A stretch of DNA of 64,000 bases from positions 554,839-618,838 of the forward strand of contig NZ_RAPK01000006.1 in NCBI RefSeq assembly GCF_003610495.1. The letters run 5' to 3'. The position numbers and the translations under genes were made by a program. Shown here piece by piece: positions 50,678 to 59,502 of the stretch. The notes below the pieces were generated by a model, which did no database searches, was not told the DNA's origin, and saw only the letters and a list, made by a program, of their open reading frames with translations. Within the stretch, counting starts at the first letter, position 1, and each line of letters opens with the position of its first letter. The DNA is from Sinobaca qinghaiensis (lineage in GTDB: Bacteria > Bacillota > Bacilli > Bacillales > Marinococcaceae).

Positions 50678-52339
50678 ATGATTGAATCAGCACAATCCAT
50701 GTGGAAAAGTCTTTGGAAGTCACACTATCAGACAAAACGGCTTCTAAAGTTTTCCCAGGTTAATAAAGCTGGGGAAATAGCAGCTTCCACAGACAAAAAA
50801 GGAGATTCTACTGCTTCGGCTGCTACAGGAGGGCCGGATGGTAACGAACCGAAACCAGCCTACACGAGAGCTCAGCTTGTCGGCCTTATTCTTGGTCCTT
50901 TATTATTTTTAATGGCTATGTTTTTCTTTAATCCTGCTGATCTGGCATACGAAGGTCGTGCCGTTCTGGCGGTAACGCTGTGGGTGGCAACCTGGTGGAT
51001 TACAGAAGCCATTCCTATTCCTGCGACTTCTTTGCTTCCTATCGTTCTGCTTCCTATTATCGGGGCAATGGACAATGAAACAGTCGTTTCCGCTTATGGT
51101 AATGATATTATCTTTCTTTTTCTCGGTGGTTTCTTTATTGCTACAGCCATGGAGAAATGGAATCTCCATAAACGAATCGCCCTGTTTATTATCAATTTAA
51201 TTGGTGTCAGCACGAATCGAATTATCCTCGGTTTTATGCTTGCCACAGGATTTTTATCGATGTGGGTATCCAATACGGCTTCCGTTATGATGATGATACC
51301 GATTGGTCTTGCCATCGTGTATCAGGTAACGCAGGCATTGAAAAATGAAGAAGGACATGAAAGTGACTTAAAAAAGTTTGAAAAAGCTATTATATTTGGT
51401 ATCGGTTATGCCGGTACCATTGGTGGACTGGGTACGTTGATTGGTACGCCGCCAAACAGCATTCTGGCAGGTACAGTCAATGAACTATACGGCGTACAGA
51501 TTTCCTTTGCCGGTTTTATGGCATTTGCAGCGCCTCTTGCCGTTATTATGTTATTTGGAACATGGGTATTTTTAACGAAGTTTGTTTATAAGATTCAGTT
51601 AAAACAGCTGCCGGGCGGCCGTGAGCTTATTCATTCTGAAATGAAAAAGCTGGGACAGACAGCATTTGAAGAAAAAGCTGTACTGGCGGTTTTCACATTC
51701 GCTGCTTTTATGTGGGTAACCCGCTCCTTTTTGTGGGCTGATCTTGTTCCTGAACTTACGGACGGGATGGTAGCGATGACAGCCACTGTTCTATTGTTTA
51801 TTATTCCTGCTTCAAAGAAAAATGAAAGCAGAATTCTTGAATGGAAGGATTCCAAAGAAATTCCCTGGGGTATTTTACTTCTATTCGGCGGTGGTCTTGC
51901 ACTTGCGGCAGGCTTCAGCGGCACCGGACTTTCCGAGTGGATCGGGGAGGGGCTGACAGTACTGGAAGGCGCCAACCTGTTATTGATTATCTTTGTTTCT
52001 GCGCTGCTGGTTCTTTTCCTAACAGAAATTACTTCAAATACAGCGACAGCAACGATGATTCTTCCGGTTGTTGCGGCACTTTCCGTAGCGCTGGATGTAC
52101 ACCCGTATGCTTTAATGGTTCCATGTGCGCTTGCAGCAAACTGCGCCTTCATGCTTCCGGTGGGAACTCCGCCAAACGCAATTATATTTGGTACCGGGAA
52201 GTTAACCATTCTTGAGATGGTGAAAAACGGTTTCTGGCTCAACGTCGTCGCCGTCATCATTATTACGCTGGCCGTCATGTACCTGCTTCCTCTTATGTGG
52301 GGAGTGGACCTGACAACCATTCCAACGAATTTCCAATAA
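50678..52339 (+). CDS. DASS/SLC13-family sodium-coupled dicarboxylate transporter
   Basis: About 553 residues. An N-terminal hydrophilic extension (about 60 residues) precedes eleven or so helices. The two sodium/substrate motifs of the family are present, SNTA in WVSNTASVMMMIP and SNTATATMILP, each followed by a proline-glycine helix break (IGTPPNSI, VGTPPNAI). It imports succinate, malate or similar dicarboxylates with sodium, fitting a salt-adapted organism. Start ATG 50678 has GAGGGTGG upstream. It follows the two-component genes and carries both tandem activator repeats and a cre-like site. Confidence 0.93.
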   Translation: MIESAQSMWKSLWKSHYQTKRLLKFSQVNKAGEIAASTDKKGDSTASAATGGPDGNEPKPAYTRAQLVGLILGPLLFLMAMFFFNPADLAYEGRAVLAVTLWVATWWITEAIPIPATSLLPIVLLPIIGAMDNETVVSAYGNDIIFLFLGGFFIATAMEKWNLHKRIALFIINLIGVSTNRIILGFMLATGFLSMWVSNTASVMMMIPIGLAIVYQVTQALKNEEGHESDLKKFEKAIIFGIGYAGTIGGLGTLIGTPPNSILAGTVNELYGVQISFAGFMAFAAPLAVIMLFGTWVFLTKFVYKIQLKQLPGGRELIHSEMKKLGQTAFEEKAVLAVFTFAAFMWVTRSFLWADLVPELTDGMVAMTATVLLFIIPASKKNESRILEWKDSKEIPWGILLLFGGGLALAAGFSGTGLSEWIGEGLTVLEGANLLLIIFVSALLVLFLTEITSNTATATMILPVVAALSVALDVHPYALMVPCALAANCAFMLPVGTPPNAIIFGTGKLTILEMVKNGFWLNVVAVIIITLAVMYLLPLMWGVDLTTIPTNFQ

Positions 52340-52351
52340 TCCAGACTTTAA

Positions 52352-52385
52352 AGAAGACACCTTGCGGGGTGTCTTCTTTTTTTTG
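52352..52385 (+). terminator. Terminator of the dicarboxylate transporter gene
   Basis: AAGACACC, loop TTGCGG, GGTGTCTT, then C and TTTTTTTTT. The following 200 bases (52386-52585) show no convincing gene; a 24-codon frame at 52397-52471 is doubtful. Confidence 0.92.
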
Positions 52386-52585
52386 ACAGGGTGGAAATGA
52401 TGAAAACAAATGCCTGTTGGAAAAAGGATATGCGGCGTTTCCTGATACCCGGGGTATTGGTTTTAAAGTAAAGGTATATCTATATGAACTGCTCCAACCT
52501 ATTACGAAGCAGGATGTTTCCTGATCCGGCAAACAGGGTAATTACATTTAGTGTGTAACGAATGATTTATAATGGAGGTTTTAGA

Positions 52586-53257
52586 ATGGCAAGAGTACTC
52601 GCAGTATTATCAAGTGGTCATAAAGACGAAGCAAATAATTACGAAACGGGCTGGTGGGCGGAAGAACTGTTTGCACCGCTTGAGCTTTTGGAAAAAGCAG
52701 GACATACCGTAGAAATAGCCTCACCATTAGGCGGCAAACCGGTACTGGATGAAGTAAGTTTACTAAAAGATTATGATCCGGAAGGAAAGTATAAAAATTT
52801 GTATGAATCCGGTCGTGCGGACAATACGATGAAACTGACCGATGTGGATGCAACAGCGTACGATGCGCTTCTAATTGTAGGCGGCCACGGAGCGATGTAT
52901 GATTTAGCAGAAGACAAGGCGCTGCACAATGTGATTACGGACATTCACACCAATAAAGGAATTATTGCCGCAGAGTGCCATGGTCCCGCACCGTTGATTT
53001 GGGCAAAAAAAGCTGACGGTACGAGCTTGATCGAGGGGAAAAAAGTAACGGGATATCCTGATGAAATCGAACCGGAAGGCCTGCTTGATATTCTGCCGTT
53101 CAGTCTGGAACAGGAACTGTCAAAAACAGCAGACTACGATAAAGGCAGCCTGGAAAAGAAAGCTCATGCAGTCTGGGCGGACGAGCAGATCGTAACAAGC
53201 CGTGATCCATTTTCTTCCGAACTGATGGGAGAAGAATTGGTCAAAGCACTTAAATAA
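52586..53257 (+). CDS. DJ-1/PfpI-family protein (Hsp31/glyoxalase III-like)
   Basis: About 223 residues. Nucleophilic cysteine in AAECHGPAPLIW, glutamate in GWWAEEL, and IVGGHGAMYDL with the typical loop. This layout matches the YdeA/Hsp31-type branch that degrades methylglyoxal or acts as a chaperone under stress, and not the two-component glutamine amidotransferases. Start ATG 52586 is chosen because GGAGG lies seven bases upstream; the frame extends back to 52562 without a ribosome site. Monocistronic, ended by a hairpin. Confidence 0.88.
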   Translation: MARVLAVLSSGHKDEANNYETGWWAEELFAPLELLEKAGHTVEIASPLGGKPVLDEVSLLKDYDPEGKYKNLYESGRADNTMKLTDVDATAYDALLIVGGHGAMYDLAEDKALHNVITDIHTNKGIIAAECHGPAPLIWAKKADGTSLIEGKKVTGYPDEIEPEGLLDILPFSLEQELSKTADYDKGSLEKKAHAVWADEQIVTSRDPFSSELMGEELVKALK

Positions 53258-53265
53258 ATAGAAAA

Positions 53266-53300
53266 AAAGCCATTTCCTGATGCCGGGAAATGGCTTTTTT
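53266..53300 (+). terminator. Terminator of the DJ-1/PfpI gene
   Basis: AAGCCATTTCC, loop, GGGAAATGGCTT, then TTTT. Confidence 0.92.
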
Positions 53301-53331
53301 AATAAATAGATACGAATAAACAAATGTTAAA

Positions 53332-53535
53332 TTATGAAGACTTTAACTCTGGAAAAACGCTGTTATCCGGCTGAAGCGCTTCATAAGCCGCTAAAATACG
53401 CTTAATGATAACCAGACGCTGTTCCGAATCAATATGGCTCTGATCCAAAATAGCATTCGATAGTTCAATATAGCTTCTAGTCGGATTCTCCGAAGAGCGA
53501 AGAAGTTCTTCATACAATGATTGTTGATTTAACAC
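53332..53535 (-). CDS. Small hypothetical protein, 67 residues
   Basis: Not recognised. A hydrophilic, fully helical protein (SLYEELLRSSENPTRSYIEL, then SEQRLVIIKRILAAYEALQ) without signal peptide or membrane helix. The two-helix pattern could mediate dimerisation or bind a partner protein. Start GTG 53535 is nine bases after AAGGGGGT, a good ribosome site, which supports that it is expressed. Function unknown. Confidence 0.6.
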   Translation of the reverse strand: MLNQQSLYEELLRSSENPTRSYIELSNAILDQSHIDSEQRLVIIKRILAAYEALQPDNSVFPELKSS

Positions 53536-53891
53536 TTGCTTATTACCCCCTTAGTTATGTACACCTTTACAGTATGTCTGCTCTAATAAATATAATCTTA
53601 TCACGGTGCTAATATGGAAAAATGTGCTAATAGTCTCGATTGTTTTTACTGAAATAGCTGAAAAAACGGGAAAAACAGCCGGATATTCACTAAAGAAGTA
53701 AAGATTACCCACTATCAAGAACGTTTTCTTATGATAAAAACCCCATTTTTTTTTATTCTAATAAACTATTTAGCAGCATATTGAACATATTATTCTGATA
53801 CACTGTTTTGTGATTAACTCTTTAACAGCTTTATGTATCAAGGCTTTAAATCGTATGATGTGGTTCATTAGAATGAAAAGAGGTCCCGTTT
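53536..53891. other. Intergenic region before the MFS efflux gene
   Basis: 356 bases, distinctly AT-rich. It holds the ribosome site of the minus-strand 67-residue gene and, towards the right end, TTGAAC-like and TATT-rich elements that may be the promoter of the plus-strand MFS gene. No hairpin of terminator quality and no RNA gene recognised. Confidence 0.4.
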
Positions 53892-55274
53892 ATGGAGGAA
53901 ATGAAGCATAATTCAATAGTTTATAAAAAGAAATTAGTTCTATTTGCCCTGTTTTTAAATGTGTTAATAATGGTGATGAATACTTCTATGTTTAACATAG
54001 CCGTTCCGGTTATCACGGAAGACTTTCAAATCAATACGGCTGCGGCCTCATGGATTGTCACCAGTTATTCCGTCTTTTTTGCAATCGGGGTGGTAATTTA
54101 CGGCAGGCTCGGTACAAATGCAGCTATACCTTTTCTGCTGACTATCGGCCTTCTGCTTCTCGGAGCAGGCTCTATTCTCGGCGTATTCGCAGAAACGTAT
54201 CCTCTGCTGATCCTCGCAAGAGTTATTCAGGCGGCAGGGACTTCATCAGTGTCAGCTCTTGGTATGCAGATGATTACACGTTATTTCCCAGTAGAGGAAA
54301 AAGCGAAAGCCATGTCCATTTATGCTTCGGCATCTACATTGGGTTTTGGGCTTGGGCCGCTCGTGGGCGGACTGTTAACGGAATACTTAGGCTGGAGCTT
54401 TTTGTTTATGGTGAGTGTGCTGGGAGCGCTGATGATCCCGGTTTACAGAAAAAATGTACCCTTTGAAGTGCCGGGTGGGTCATTATTTGATATCCCCGGC
54501 TTTTTATTGTTAAGTACCTCAGCAGTAAGCGCGCTGCTTTTTGTATCAACAGGCAGTCTGTTTTTTCTTGCAGGGGCTGTGGCTTTTGTTCTTTTTTTAA
54601 TCCATATTAACCGGGTCAAAGAGCCTTTTATTGCCCCGGCTCTTCTTAAGCAGCCGATTTACGTGCTCAGCCTTGCTATCGGTTTTGCTGTATTTTTTAT
54701 TCATTTTGCCATTTTATTTATTACTCCACTGCTGCTTGCTGATGTTTACAGTTTAAACACGGCAGCTATAGGTTGGATTATATTTCCAGGTGCAGCCGGG
54801 TCAGCTGTTCTGATGATATTAATTGGCAGAATGGCAGAAAAAACAGGTATTCTCTTTATTATTGGGGGCGGGACCGTATGCGTGACAGCAGCCTCTATTT
54901 TGTACGCCGGATTTGGAGGACACGAACCGTGGCTGATGGGATTATTTTTTTTGGTTTCCAGTCTGGGGTTTTCCTGTATCACGATGGGGGTTCCCAATTA
55001 TTTATCAGGAAAGCTGGCTCCTGCTGAATTTTCCTCCGGTTTTGGACTGCTGCAGTTAACCCAGTTTATCGGCGGAGCCTTTGGGGTTGCGGTTTCCGGG
55101 AAACTTCTCAGCTGGGATAGACTGGCTGGAAGTCCTTTGTTTTTTGTATGGCAGGGAGAAGGTGCGGCCTACAGTAATAGTTACGCTTTTCTTATTGGTA
55201 TAGCCATTCTCTCCGTTGTCTGCTTCTGCTTTTTCTATAAACAGGCCGGACGGTTTCGCTCAGAAACGTTTTAA
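53892..55274 (+). CDS. DHA2-family MFS multidrug efflux transporter
   Basis: 460 residues, predicted 14 membrane helices as in the Tet(L)/QacA branch. Helix 1 (LFALFLNVLIMVMNTSMFNI) and the antiporter motif region (LIQAAGTSSVSALGMQMITR, then GLGPLVGGLLTEYLGW) fit the family. The usual loop 2-3 motif (G-x-L-S-D-x-x-G-x-(K/R)) is degraded to YGRLGTNAAIP, so it is shorter than normal at that point. It exports drugs or antibiotics by proton exchange. AGAGGT precedes the ATG. Monocistronic. Confidence 0.9.
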   Translation: MEEMKHNSIVYKKKLVLFALFLNVLIMVMNTSMFNIAVPVITEDFQINTAAASWIVTSYSVFFAIGVVIYGRLGTNAAIPFLLTIGLLLLGAGSILGVFAETYPLLILARVIQAAGTSSVSALGMQMITRYFPVEEKAKAMSIYASASTLGFGLGPLVGGLLTEYLGWSFLFMVSVLGALMIPVYRKNVPFEVPGGSLFDIPGFLLLSTSAVSALLFVSTGSLFFLAGAVAFVLFLIHINRVKEPFIAPALLKQPIYVLSLAIGFAVFFIHFAILFITPLLLADVYSLNTAAIGWIIFPGAAGSAVLMILIGRMAEKTGILFIIGGGTVCVTAASILYAGFGGHEPWLMGLFFLVSSLGFSCITMGVPNYLSGKLAPAEFSSGFGLLQLTQFIGGAFGVAVSGKLLSWDRLAGSPLFFVWQGEGAAYSNSYAFLIGIAILSVVCFCFFYKQAGRFRSETF

Positions 55275-55363
55275 TTTAAGAACACGTGGTATATATACTA
55301 GGGTACCCTTATAAGAAGTAAGCAGCTGACGAACAAAAACAATACTGGGAGGTATTTATTATT

Positions 55364-56815
55364 ATGGACGTAACATATCAGCATTATATTAACGGAGAAT
55401 GGGTTCCATCGGACCATGACGACACAATAGACGTAATAAATCCAGCAACAGAAGAAGTTATTTCCACTATCCCATCAGGCACAAAAGAGGAAACGGAAAG
55501 AGCAGTAGCAGCCGCAGACGAAGCGTTTGACAGCTGGGCAGCTACTCCTGTTGCAGATAGAGCCGTCTATTTAATGAAAATTGCGGATAAGCTTGAAGAA
55601 AAAAAAGACCACTTTATTAAAACCCTGACAGAAGAAAATGGAAAAACTATGGATACGTCCAATGCTGAATTAACGGTAGCTATCGATTACTTCCGTTACA
55701 TGGCAGGCTGGGCTCGTAAGTATGAAGGCGAGATTCTTGAAAGCGACCGTCCAAATGAAAATATTATGGTGTTTAAAAAACCGATTGGCGTAGTCGGCGG
55801 CATCATTCCATGGAATTTCCCTGTATTCATACTGGCACGAAAAGTAGCACCAGCTTTATTAACAGGCTGTACGATTGTTATTAAGCCGGGACAGGCTACA
55901 CCAAACACAGCCGGCGAATTTGCCAAACTTATCCACGAGCTGGATCTGCCAAAAGGCGTATTCAATATTGTTCATGGTAAAGGCTCTACGGTAGGAAATA
56001 CGTTGGCTTCCCATCCGAAAATGGGCATGATTTCCATGACAGGAAGCTTTAATGCCGGTTCTGCTGTAATGGAAGCAGCTGCAAAAGGTATTACAAAAGT
56101 AAATCTTGAACTGGGCGGCAAGGCGCCTGCTATCGTATCCAAGCATGCTGATGTGGATCTGGCGGTGGGAAATGTATATGCGTCCCGTACGATTAATAAC
56201 GGACAGGCGTGTACAAACGCAGAGCGCGTATATGTGCATGAAGACGTAGCAGAAGAATTCACCCGTAAGATTACGGAAAAAATGAAAAATGCTAAAGTCG
56301 GAAACTCCATGAATGAACAAAATATTGACGTAGGTCCTCTCGTTAACCAGGATCAGATTGATTCGGTAAGTGCAATGGTGGACAACGCAGTAAAAGCCGG
56401 AGCTAAAGTAGAAACCGGTGGCAGTCGTAAAGAGTCAGATAAAGGCTTTTTCTATCAGCCTACTGTTTTAACCGCAGTAAAGCAGGATATGGAAATTATT
56501 CAGGAAGAGATTTTCGGACCGGTTCTTCCGATCATGACGTACAAGAATTTCGATGATGCTATTAAGATGGCCAATGATACCGTATTCGGCCTGTCATCTT
56601 CTATCTTCAGCGAAAATATTCATGAAATTATGAGAGCAGCAAATGAATTGAAGTTCGGTGAAACATTTGTAAACCGTGAAAACTTCGAAGCGATTCAAGG
56701 CTTCCACGCGGGCCGTAAACAGTCCGGACTCGGTGGAGCTGACGGAAAGCACGGCCTCGAAGAACACTTGGAAACGCATGTGGTCTACATGCAGTATAAG
56801 AACGACATTAATTAA
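55364..56815 (+). CDS. aldA: Aldehyde dehydrogenase, AldA-type (lactaldehyde/glycolaldehyde)
   Basis: 483 residues, NAD(P)-dependent aldehyde dehydrogenase. Motifs: IPWNFPVFILARKVAPALL, IKPGQATPN, MTGSFNAGSAVMEAAAKG (cofactor site), LELGGKAP (general-base Glu) and NNGQACTNAERVYV (catalytic Cys). The C-terminus (NRENFEAIQGFHAGRKQSG, then GLEEHLETHVVYMQYK) closely follows E. coli AldA, which oxidises lactaldehyde and glycolaldehyde. Cytoplasmic tetramer. Strong GGGAGG before the ATG. A possible sigma-B-like promoter (GTTTTA-N13-TGGTAT near 55268-55292) lies upstream, suggesting a stress link, at low confidence. Confidence 0.88.
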   Translation: MDVTYQHYINGEWVPSDHDDTIDVINPATEEVISTIPSGTKEETERAVAAADEAFDSWAATPVADRAVYLMKIADKLEEKKDHFIKTLTEENGKTMDTSNAELTVAIDYFRYMAGWARKYEGEILESDRPNENIMVFKKPIGVVGGIIPWNFPVFILARKVAPALLTGCTIVIKPGQATPNTAGEFAKLIHELDLPKGVFNIVHGKGSTVGNTLASHPKMGMISMTGSFNAGSAVMEAAAKGITKVNLELGGKAPAIVSKHADVDLAVGNVYASRTINNGQACTNAERVYVHEDVAEEFTRKITEKMKNAKVGNSMNEQNIDVGPLVNQDQIDSVSAMVDNAVKAGAKVETGGSRKESDKGFFYQPTVLTAVKQDMEIIQEEIFGPVLPIMTYKNFDDAIKMANDTVFGLSSSIFSENIHEIMRAANELKFGETFVNRENFEAIQGFHAGRKQSGLGGADGKHGLEEHLETHVVYMQYKNDIN

Positions 56816-56828
56816 TAAACGAAAAGCA

Positions 56829-56868
56829 AAAGCCGTTTCTCCGAGAGGGGAAGCGGCTTTTTTTGTTT
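56829..56868 (+). terminator. Terminator of the AldA-like gene
   Basis: AAAGCCGTTTCTCC pairs imperfectly with GGGGAAGCGGCTTT, then TTTTT. Confidence 0.88.
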
Positions 56869-57012
56869 GTTGAAAAAGATGAGAGGTACGTATATTTATA
56901 AAAATTTTGCAAAGGTAGACGCTCTATGCTGGTTATACCTCAGCTAAAAAAGCAAAATCTTTCATTTTATCTTCATAAATGTCTTTTCGGCATGAGTCGC
57001 GATCTGTTTATT
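56868..57012 (+). repeat. Dispersed intergenic repeat, copy 3 (diverged)
   Basis: Aligns with copy 1 throughout: TTGTTGAAAAAGA, a middle TACCTCAGCTAAAAAAGC against TGCCTCAGCTAAAGAGG, TTTTATCTTC, then GCATGAGTCGC against GCAGGAGTCAC, and a closing CTGTTTATTTT. It has lost the inverted-repeat arms, so it is older or decayed. It ends at the stop codon of the TspO gene. Confidence 0.55.
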
Positions 57013-57478
57013 TTTTTCTGCTTTTATTAAGTTTCCATAAGCCATAGGTCCAATACAAATCATACAAAACCCATAGTACATAAAGAAAAAATAAAAAGGC
57101 AGAAAGGTTGTCAAAACGGAGGAGAGCAGTGAATAAAATGATGCAGGGAACAAGGTAAATAACGATACCCATAAACCCGTTAAATGTGCTTTTAGGTTTG
57201 AAAAAAGCAATGTTCCAAAGTTCATTCAAGACCAAAATAACAATGGAAAGCACGACAACAAACGTATTTGTTGCATCGAGGGCTCTATACAAAATGATCC
57301 CCACTATCATGTAATATAGTATTCCGACAATCAGGAAAAGCTTTATGGAGGCATTAAAAAATTTTGGTCTTTTTAACTGCTCAAACCACGACAATTCTTG
57401 TTTGCCAATCAATAAATTTCCCAGTACGGCTACAATAACCACAGTGAAAAAGGTGAGTATTAGAATTCCATAATTCAT
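57008..57478 (-). CDS. tspO: TspO/MBR-family membrane protein
   Basis: 156 residues, five predicted helices, tryptophan-rich sensory protein/translocator family. Conserved parts: SWFEQLKRPKFFNA after helix 1, VLVLNELWNIAFFKP, and YVLWVLYDLYWTYGLW near the C-terminus. TspO proteins bind porphyrins and are linked to stress and tetrapyrrole handling. Its base composition is clearly more AT-rich than that of its neighbours, so it may have been acquired. Start ATG 57478 with GGAGGG eight bases upstream is preferred over an in-frame GTG six bases earlier. Confidence 0.85.
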   Translation of the reverse strand: MNYGILILTFFTVVIVAVLGNLLIGKQELSWFEQLKRPKFFNASIKLFLIVGILYYMIVGIILYRALDATNTFVVVLSIVILVLNELWNIAFFKPKSTFNGFMGIVIYLVPCIILFTALLRFDNLSAFLFFLYVLWVLYDLYWTYGLWKLNKSRKK

Positions 57479-57716
57479 AAACACTTCCCTCCTTTATTCC
57501 TATTGATTAAGTAAATGATAGACTGAGGAACATTGGTTGCAATACTAGTTATTAATAATATACCCGTATCCTCTGGTTAAATACAAAAGTATTTTTAATT
57601 TCTTATTTTATCAATAACGCGAACAAAGACCTATAGCTATATTTATAAAATCAGATTAATATCATATAAACCATATAAGAATAGTCAAGATTAAAAAGAA
57701 AACAAAAGAGGAGTGA

Positions 57717-58607
57717 ATGGCGGTGCGTAAATTAATCATTTTTTCCATTGTAGGTTTTCTGGCCCAGCTTATAGATGGGGCACTCGGCATGTCATATGGC
57801 GCAACGTCCACTACGCTTCTGCTTACGTTCGGCATGGCCCCTGCCATTGTTTCAGCAACCGTTCACTTATCGGAAATAGCAACGACTGCCGCATCCGGGG
57901 CATCGCACTTGTATTTTAAGAATGTGGATAAGGAAATGCTGTTCAAGCTTATTCTGCCGGGTGTTGGAGGGGCTTTTGCCGGAGCTGCGCTTCTCAGCAG
58001 CATTCCGGGAGACGTTATTAAGCCGTTTATTTCAATTTTTCTATTATCGCTAGGCGTTTATATTATGTACCGATTTCTTTTTAAGATGAATAAAGCGGTC
58101 ACCGTAAAGCCGGGCCGGAATAAAACCGTATTTCTTCTGCCGCTTGGCGCGGTTGCCGGATTCTTTGATGCAGTTGGAGGCGGGGGATGGGGACCTATTA
58201 ATACACCGGTTCTTCTTTCCCAACGTGGATTGACCCCGAGAAAAATTATTGGCACAGTCGATACAAGCGAGTTTTTCATTGCCGTTTCAGCATCTGTTGG
58301 GTTTCTCATCTTTCTGGGATGGTCCCAGCTGAACTGGGCATTAATTGGTGCTTTCGTAATCGGAGGCGTGATAGCTGCCCCAATTGCTGCCTATCTGGTG
58401 CGGATTGTACCTGCGCATCTGCTGGGTGTGCTGGTAGGTGGGTTTATCATTTTGACCAATGCCCGGACGCTTTTATCCACCATTCATGTCCCGGAAGAAT
58501 GGAGCGTAGTAATTCACCTTGCGATCTTAGCCTTTTGGGCCGGGGCGATTGTAGTTACTGTAAAAAAAGCAGGAAGCGGGAGCCAGGGGGAACCAAAAAC
58601 TGCATAA
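57717..58607 (+). CDS. TauE/SafE-family sulfite/organosulfonate exporter-like protein
   Basis: 296 residues, about eight helices in two homologous halves, each with the family's glycine-rich signature: DGALGMSYGATSTTLLL and DAVGGGGWGPINTPVLL. TauE/SafE proteins are thought to export sulfite, sulfoacetate or similar anions. Charged loops face the cytoplasm (KPGRNKT). The GGAG site is very close to ATG 57717, so GTG 57723 is an alternative start. Monocistronic; ended by a hairpin. Confidence 0.88.
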   Translation: MAVRKLIIFSIVGFLAQLIDGALGMSYGATSTTLLLTFGMAPAIVSATVHLSEIATTAASGASHLYFKNVDKEMLFKLILPGVGGAFAGAALLSSIPGDVIKPFISIFLLSLGVYIMYRFLFKMNKAVTVKPGRNKTVFLLPLGAVAGFFDAVGGGGWGPINTPVLLSQRGLTPRKIIGTVDTSEFFIAVSASVGFLIFLGWSQLNWALIGAFVIGGVIAAPIAAYLVRIVPAHLLGVLVGGFIILTNARTLLSTIHVPEEWSVVIHLAILAFWAGAIVVTVKKAGSGSQGEPKTA

Positions 58608-58643
58608 AAATCCCCCGGTGCATCAACTGTGCCGGGGGTTTCT
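58607..58643. terminator. Bidirectional terminator after the TauE/SafE gene
   Basis: CCCCCGG and CCGGGGG arms around TGCATCAACTGTG, between the convergent TauE/SafE and HAD genes. Confidence 0.85.
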
Positions 58644-58644
58644 A

Positions 58645-59502
58645 TTAATCGATCAGTTGATGCAGGACATGGGCCACGCCGTGTTCATCGTTGCTCCTCG
58701 TCACCTCTGTGCTGATATGCTTTACTTCTTCAAGGGCGTTGGCCATCGCAAACCCCCGTCCGGCGGCAGTCAGCATTGATACATCATTTAAGCTGTCACC
58801 AATCGCAGTGGTATGCTCCATCGATACTCCCAGTTCTAAAGCAAGACGTTTCAGCATTTTTCCTTTGGAGGCGGTATGGTGTTCGAGTTCGAAATTATGT
58901 TTGGAAGAACTTACTAAAGTAAGGTCGCTGCGGTCTTCAAACTCTTTCCAGCCGAGATCGAGCTTCTCCGGATCGAAGGAAAATGCAAGAATATTAAACA
59001 GGTCAATGGAGTCGTCCGCGAGCTCCTTATGATTGTTAATGAAGGAAAATCCAAACTGACTGTACTGTTTGCGTGTCGATTTTAAAAGTGTTTCTTTGTT
59101 TATTCCAGGATTAGCGCTTGCAATACGATCCATTTCAATTGTTAATATGTCCCGGCTGTTCTGTGCTGTATAAATAGCATTATTACTGAATACTTCATAG
59201 TAGAAGCGGTTTTTTTCCAGCCATTCCAGCGCAGAGAGAGCTTCCTGTTTATCCAGTGGGATTTTTGTATGTTCATCGTATTCGGGAGTGTGGAGGGTAG
59301 CGCCATTGGCTGCAATAATCCACGTGTTAATGCCGGTGCCTTCAAACAAGTATTTCACATCAAAATGAGCCCGGCCTGTAGCTATTACTACTTCTATATT
59401 ATTCTGCTGGGCTTTGCGGATGGCATCCAGGTTTTCCGGGCTGATTTGACTGGAGCTGTTTAAAAGGGTTCCATCTAAATCAACAGCAACTAATTTTTTC
59501 AT
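58645..59502 (-). CDS. HAD-superfamily Cof-type phosphatase
   Basis: 285 residues. Motif I DLDGTLL with nucleophile Asp, motif II VIATGR, a C2B cap domain (about 85-180), and motif IV IGDSLNDVSML. It dephosphorylates small metabolites, typically sugar phosphates, in the cytosol. It overlaps the upstream DeoR-family regulator gene by four bases, so it is probably part of a sugar-related regulon. It resembles YkrA/YwpJ of B. subtilis; the specific substrate is unknown. Confidence 0.9.
   Translation of the reverse strand: MKKLVAVDLDGTLLNSSSQISPENLDAIRKAQQNNIEVVIATGRAHFDVKYLFEGTGINTWIIAANGATLHTPEYDEHTKIPLDKQEALSALEWLEKNRFYYEVFSNNAIYTAQNSRDILTIEMDRIASANPGINKETLLKSTRKQYSQFGFSFINNHKELADDSIDLFNILAFSFDPEKLDLGWKEFEDRSDLTLVSSSKHNFELEHHTASKGKMLKRLALELGVSMEHTTAIGDSLNDVSMLTAAGRGFAMANALEEVKHISTEVTRSNDEHGVAHVLHQLID

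Noticed and set aside
51631-52320. A 229-residue open frame opposite the dicarboxylate transporter
   Set aside because: It overlaps conserved membrane segments on the other strand and has the composition of a frame shadow.
52397-52471. A 24-codon frame after the dicarboxylate transporter
   Set aside because: Ribosome site is weak and it lies in a terminator-linked intergenic region with no support from composition or family.
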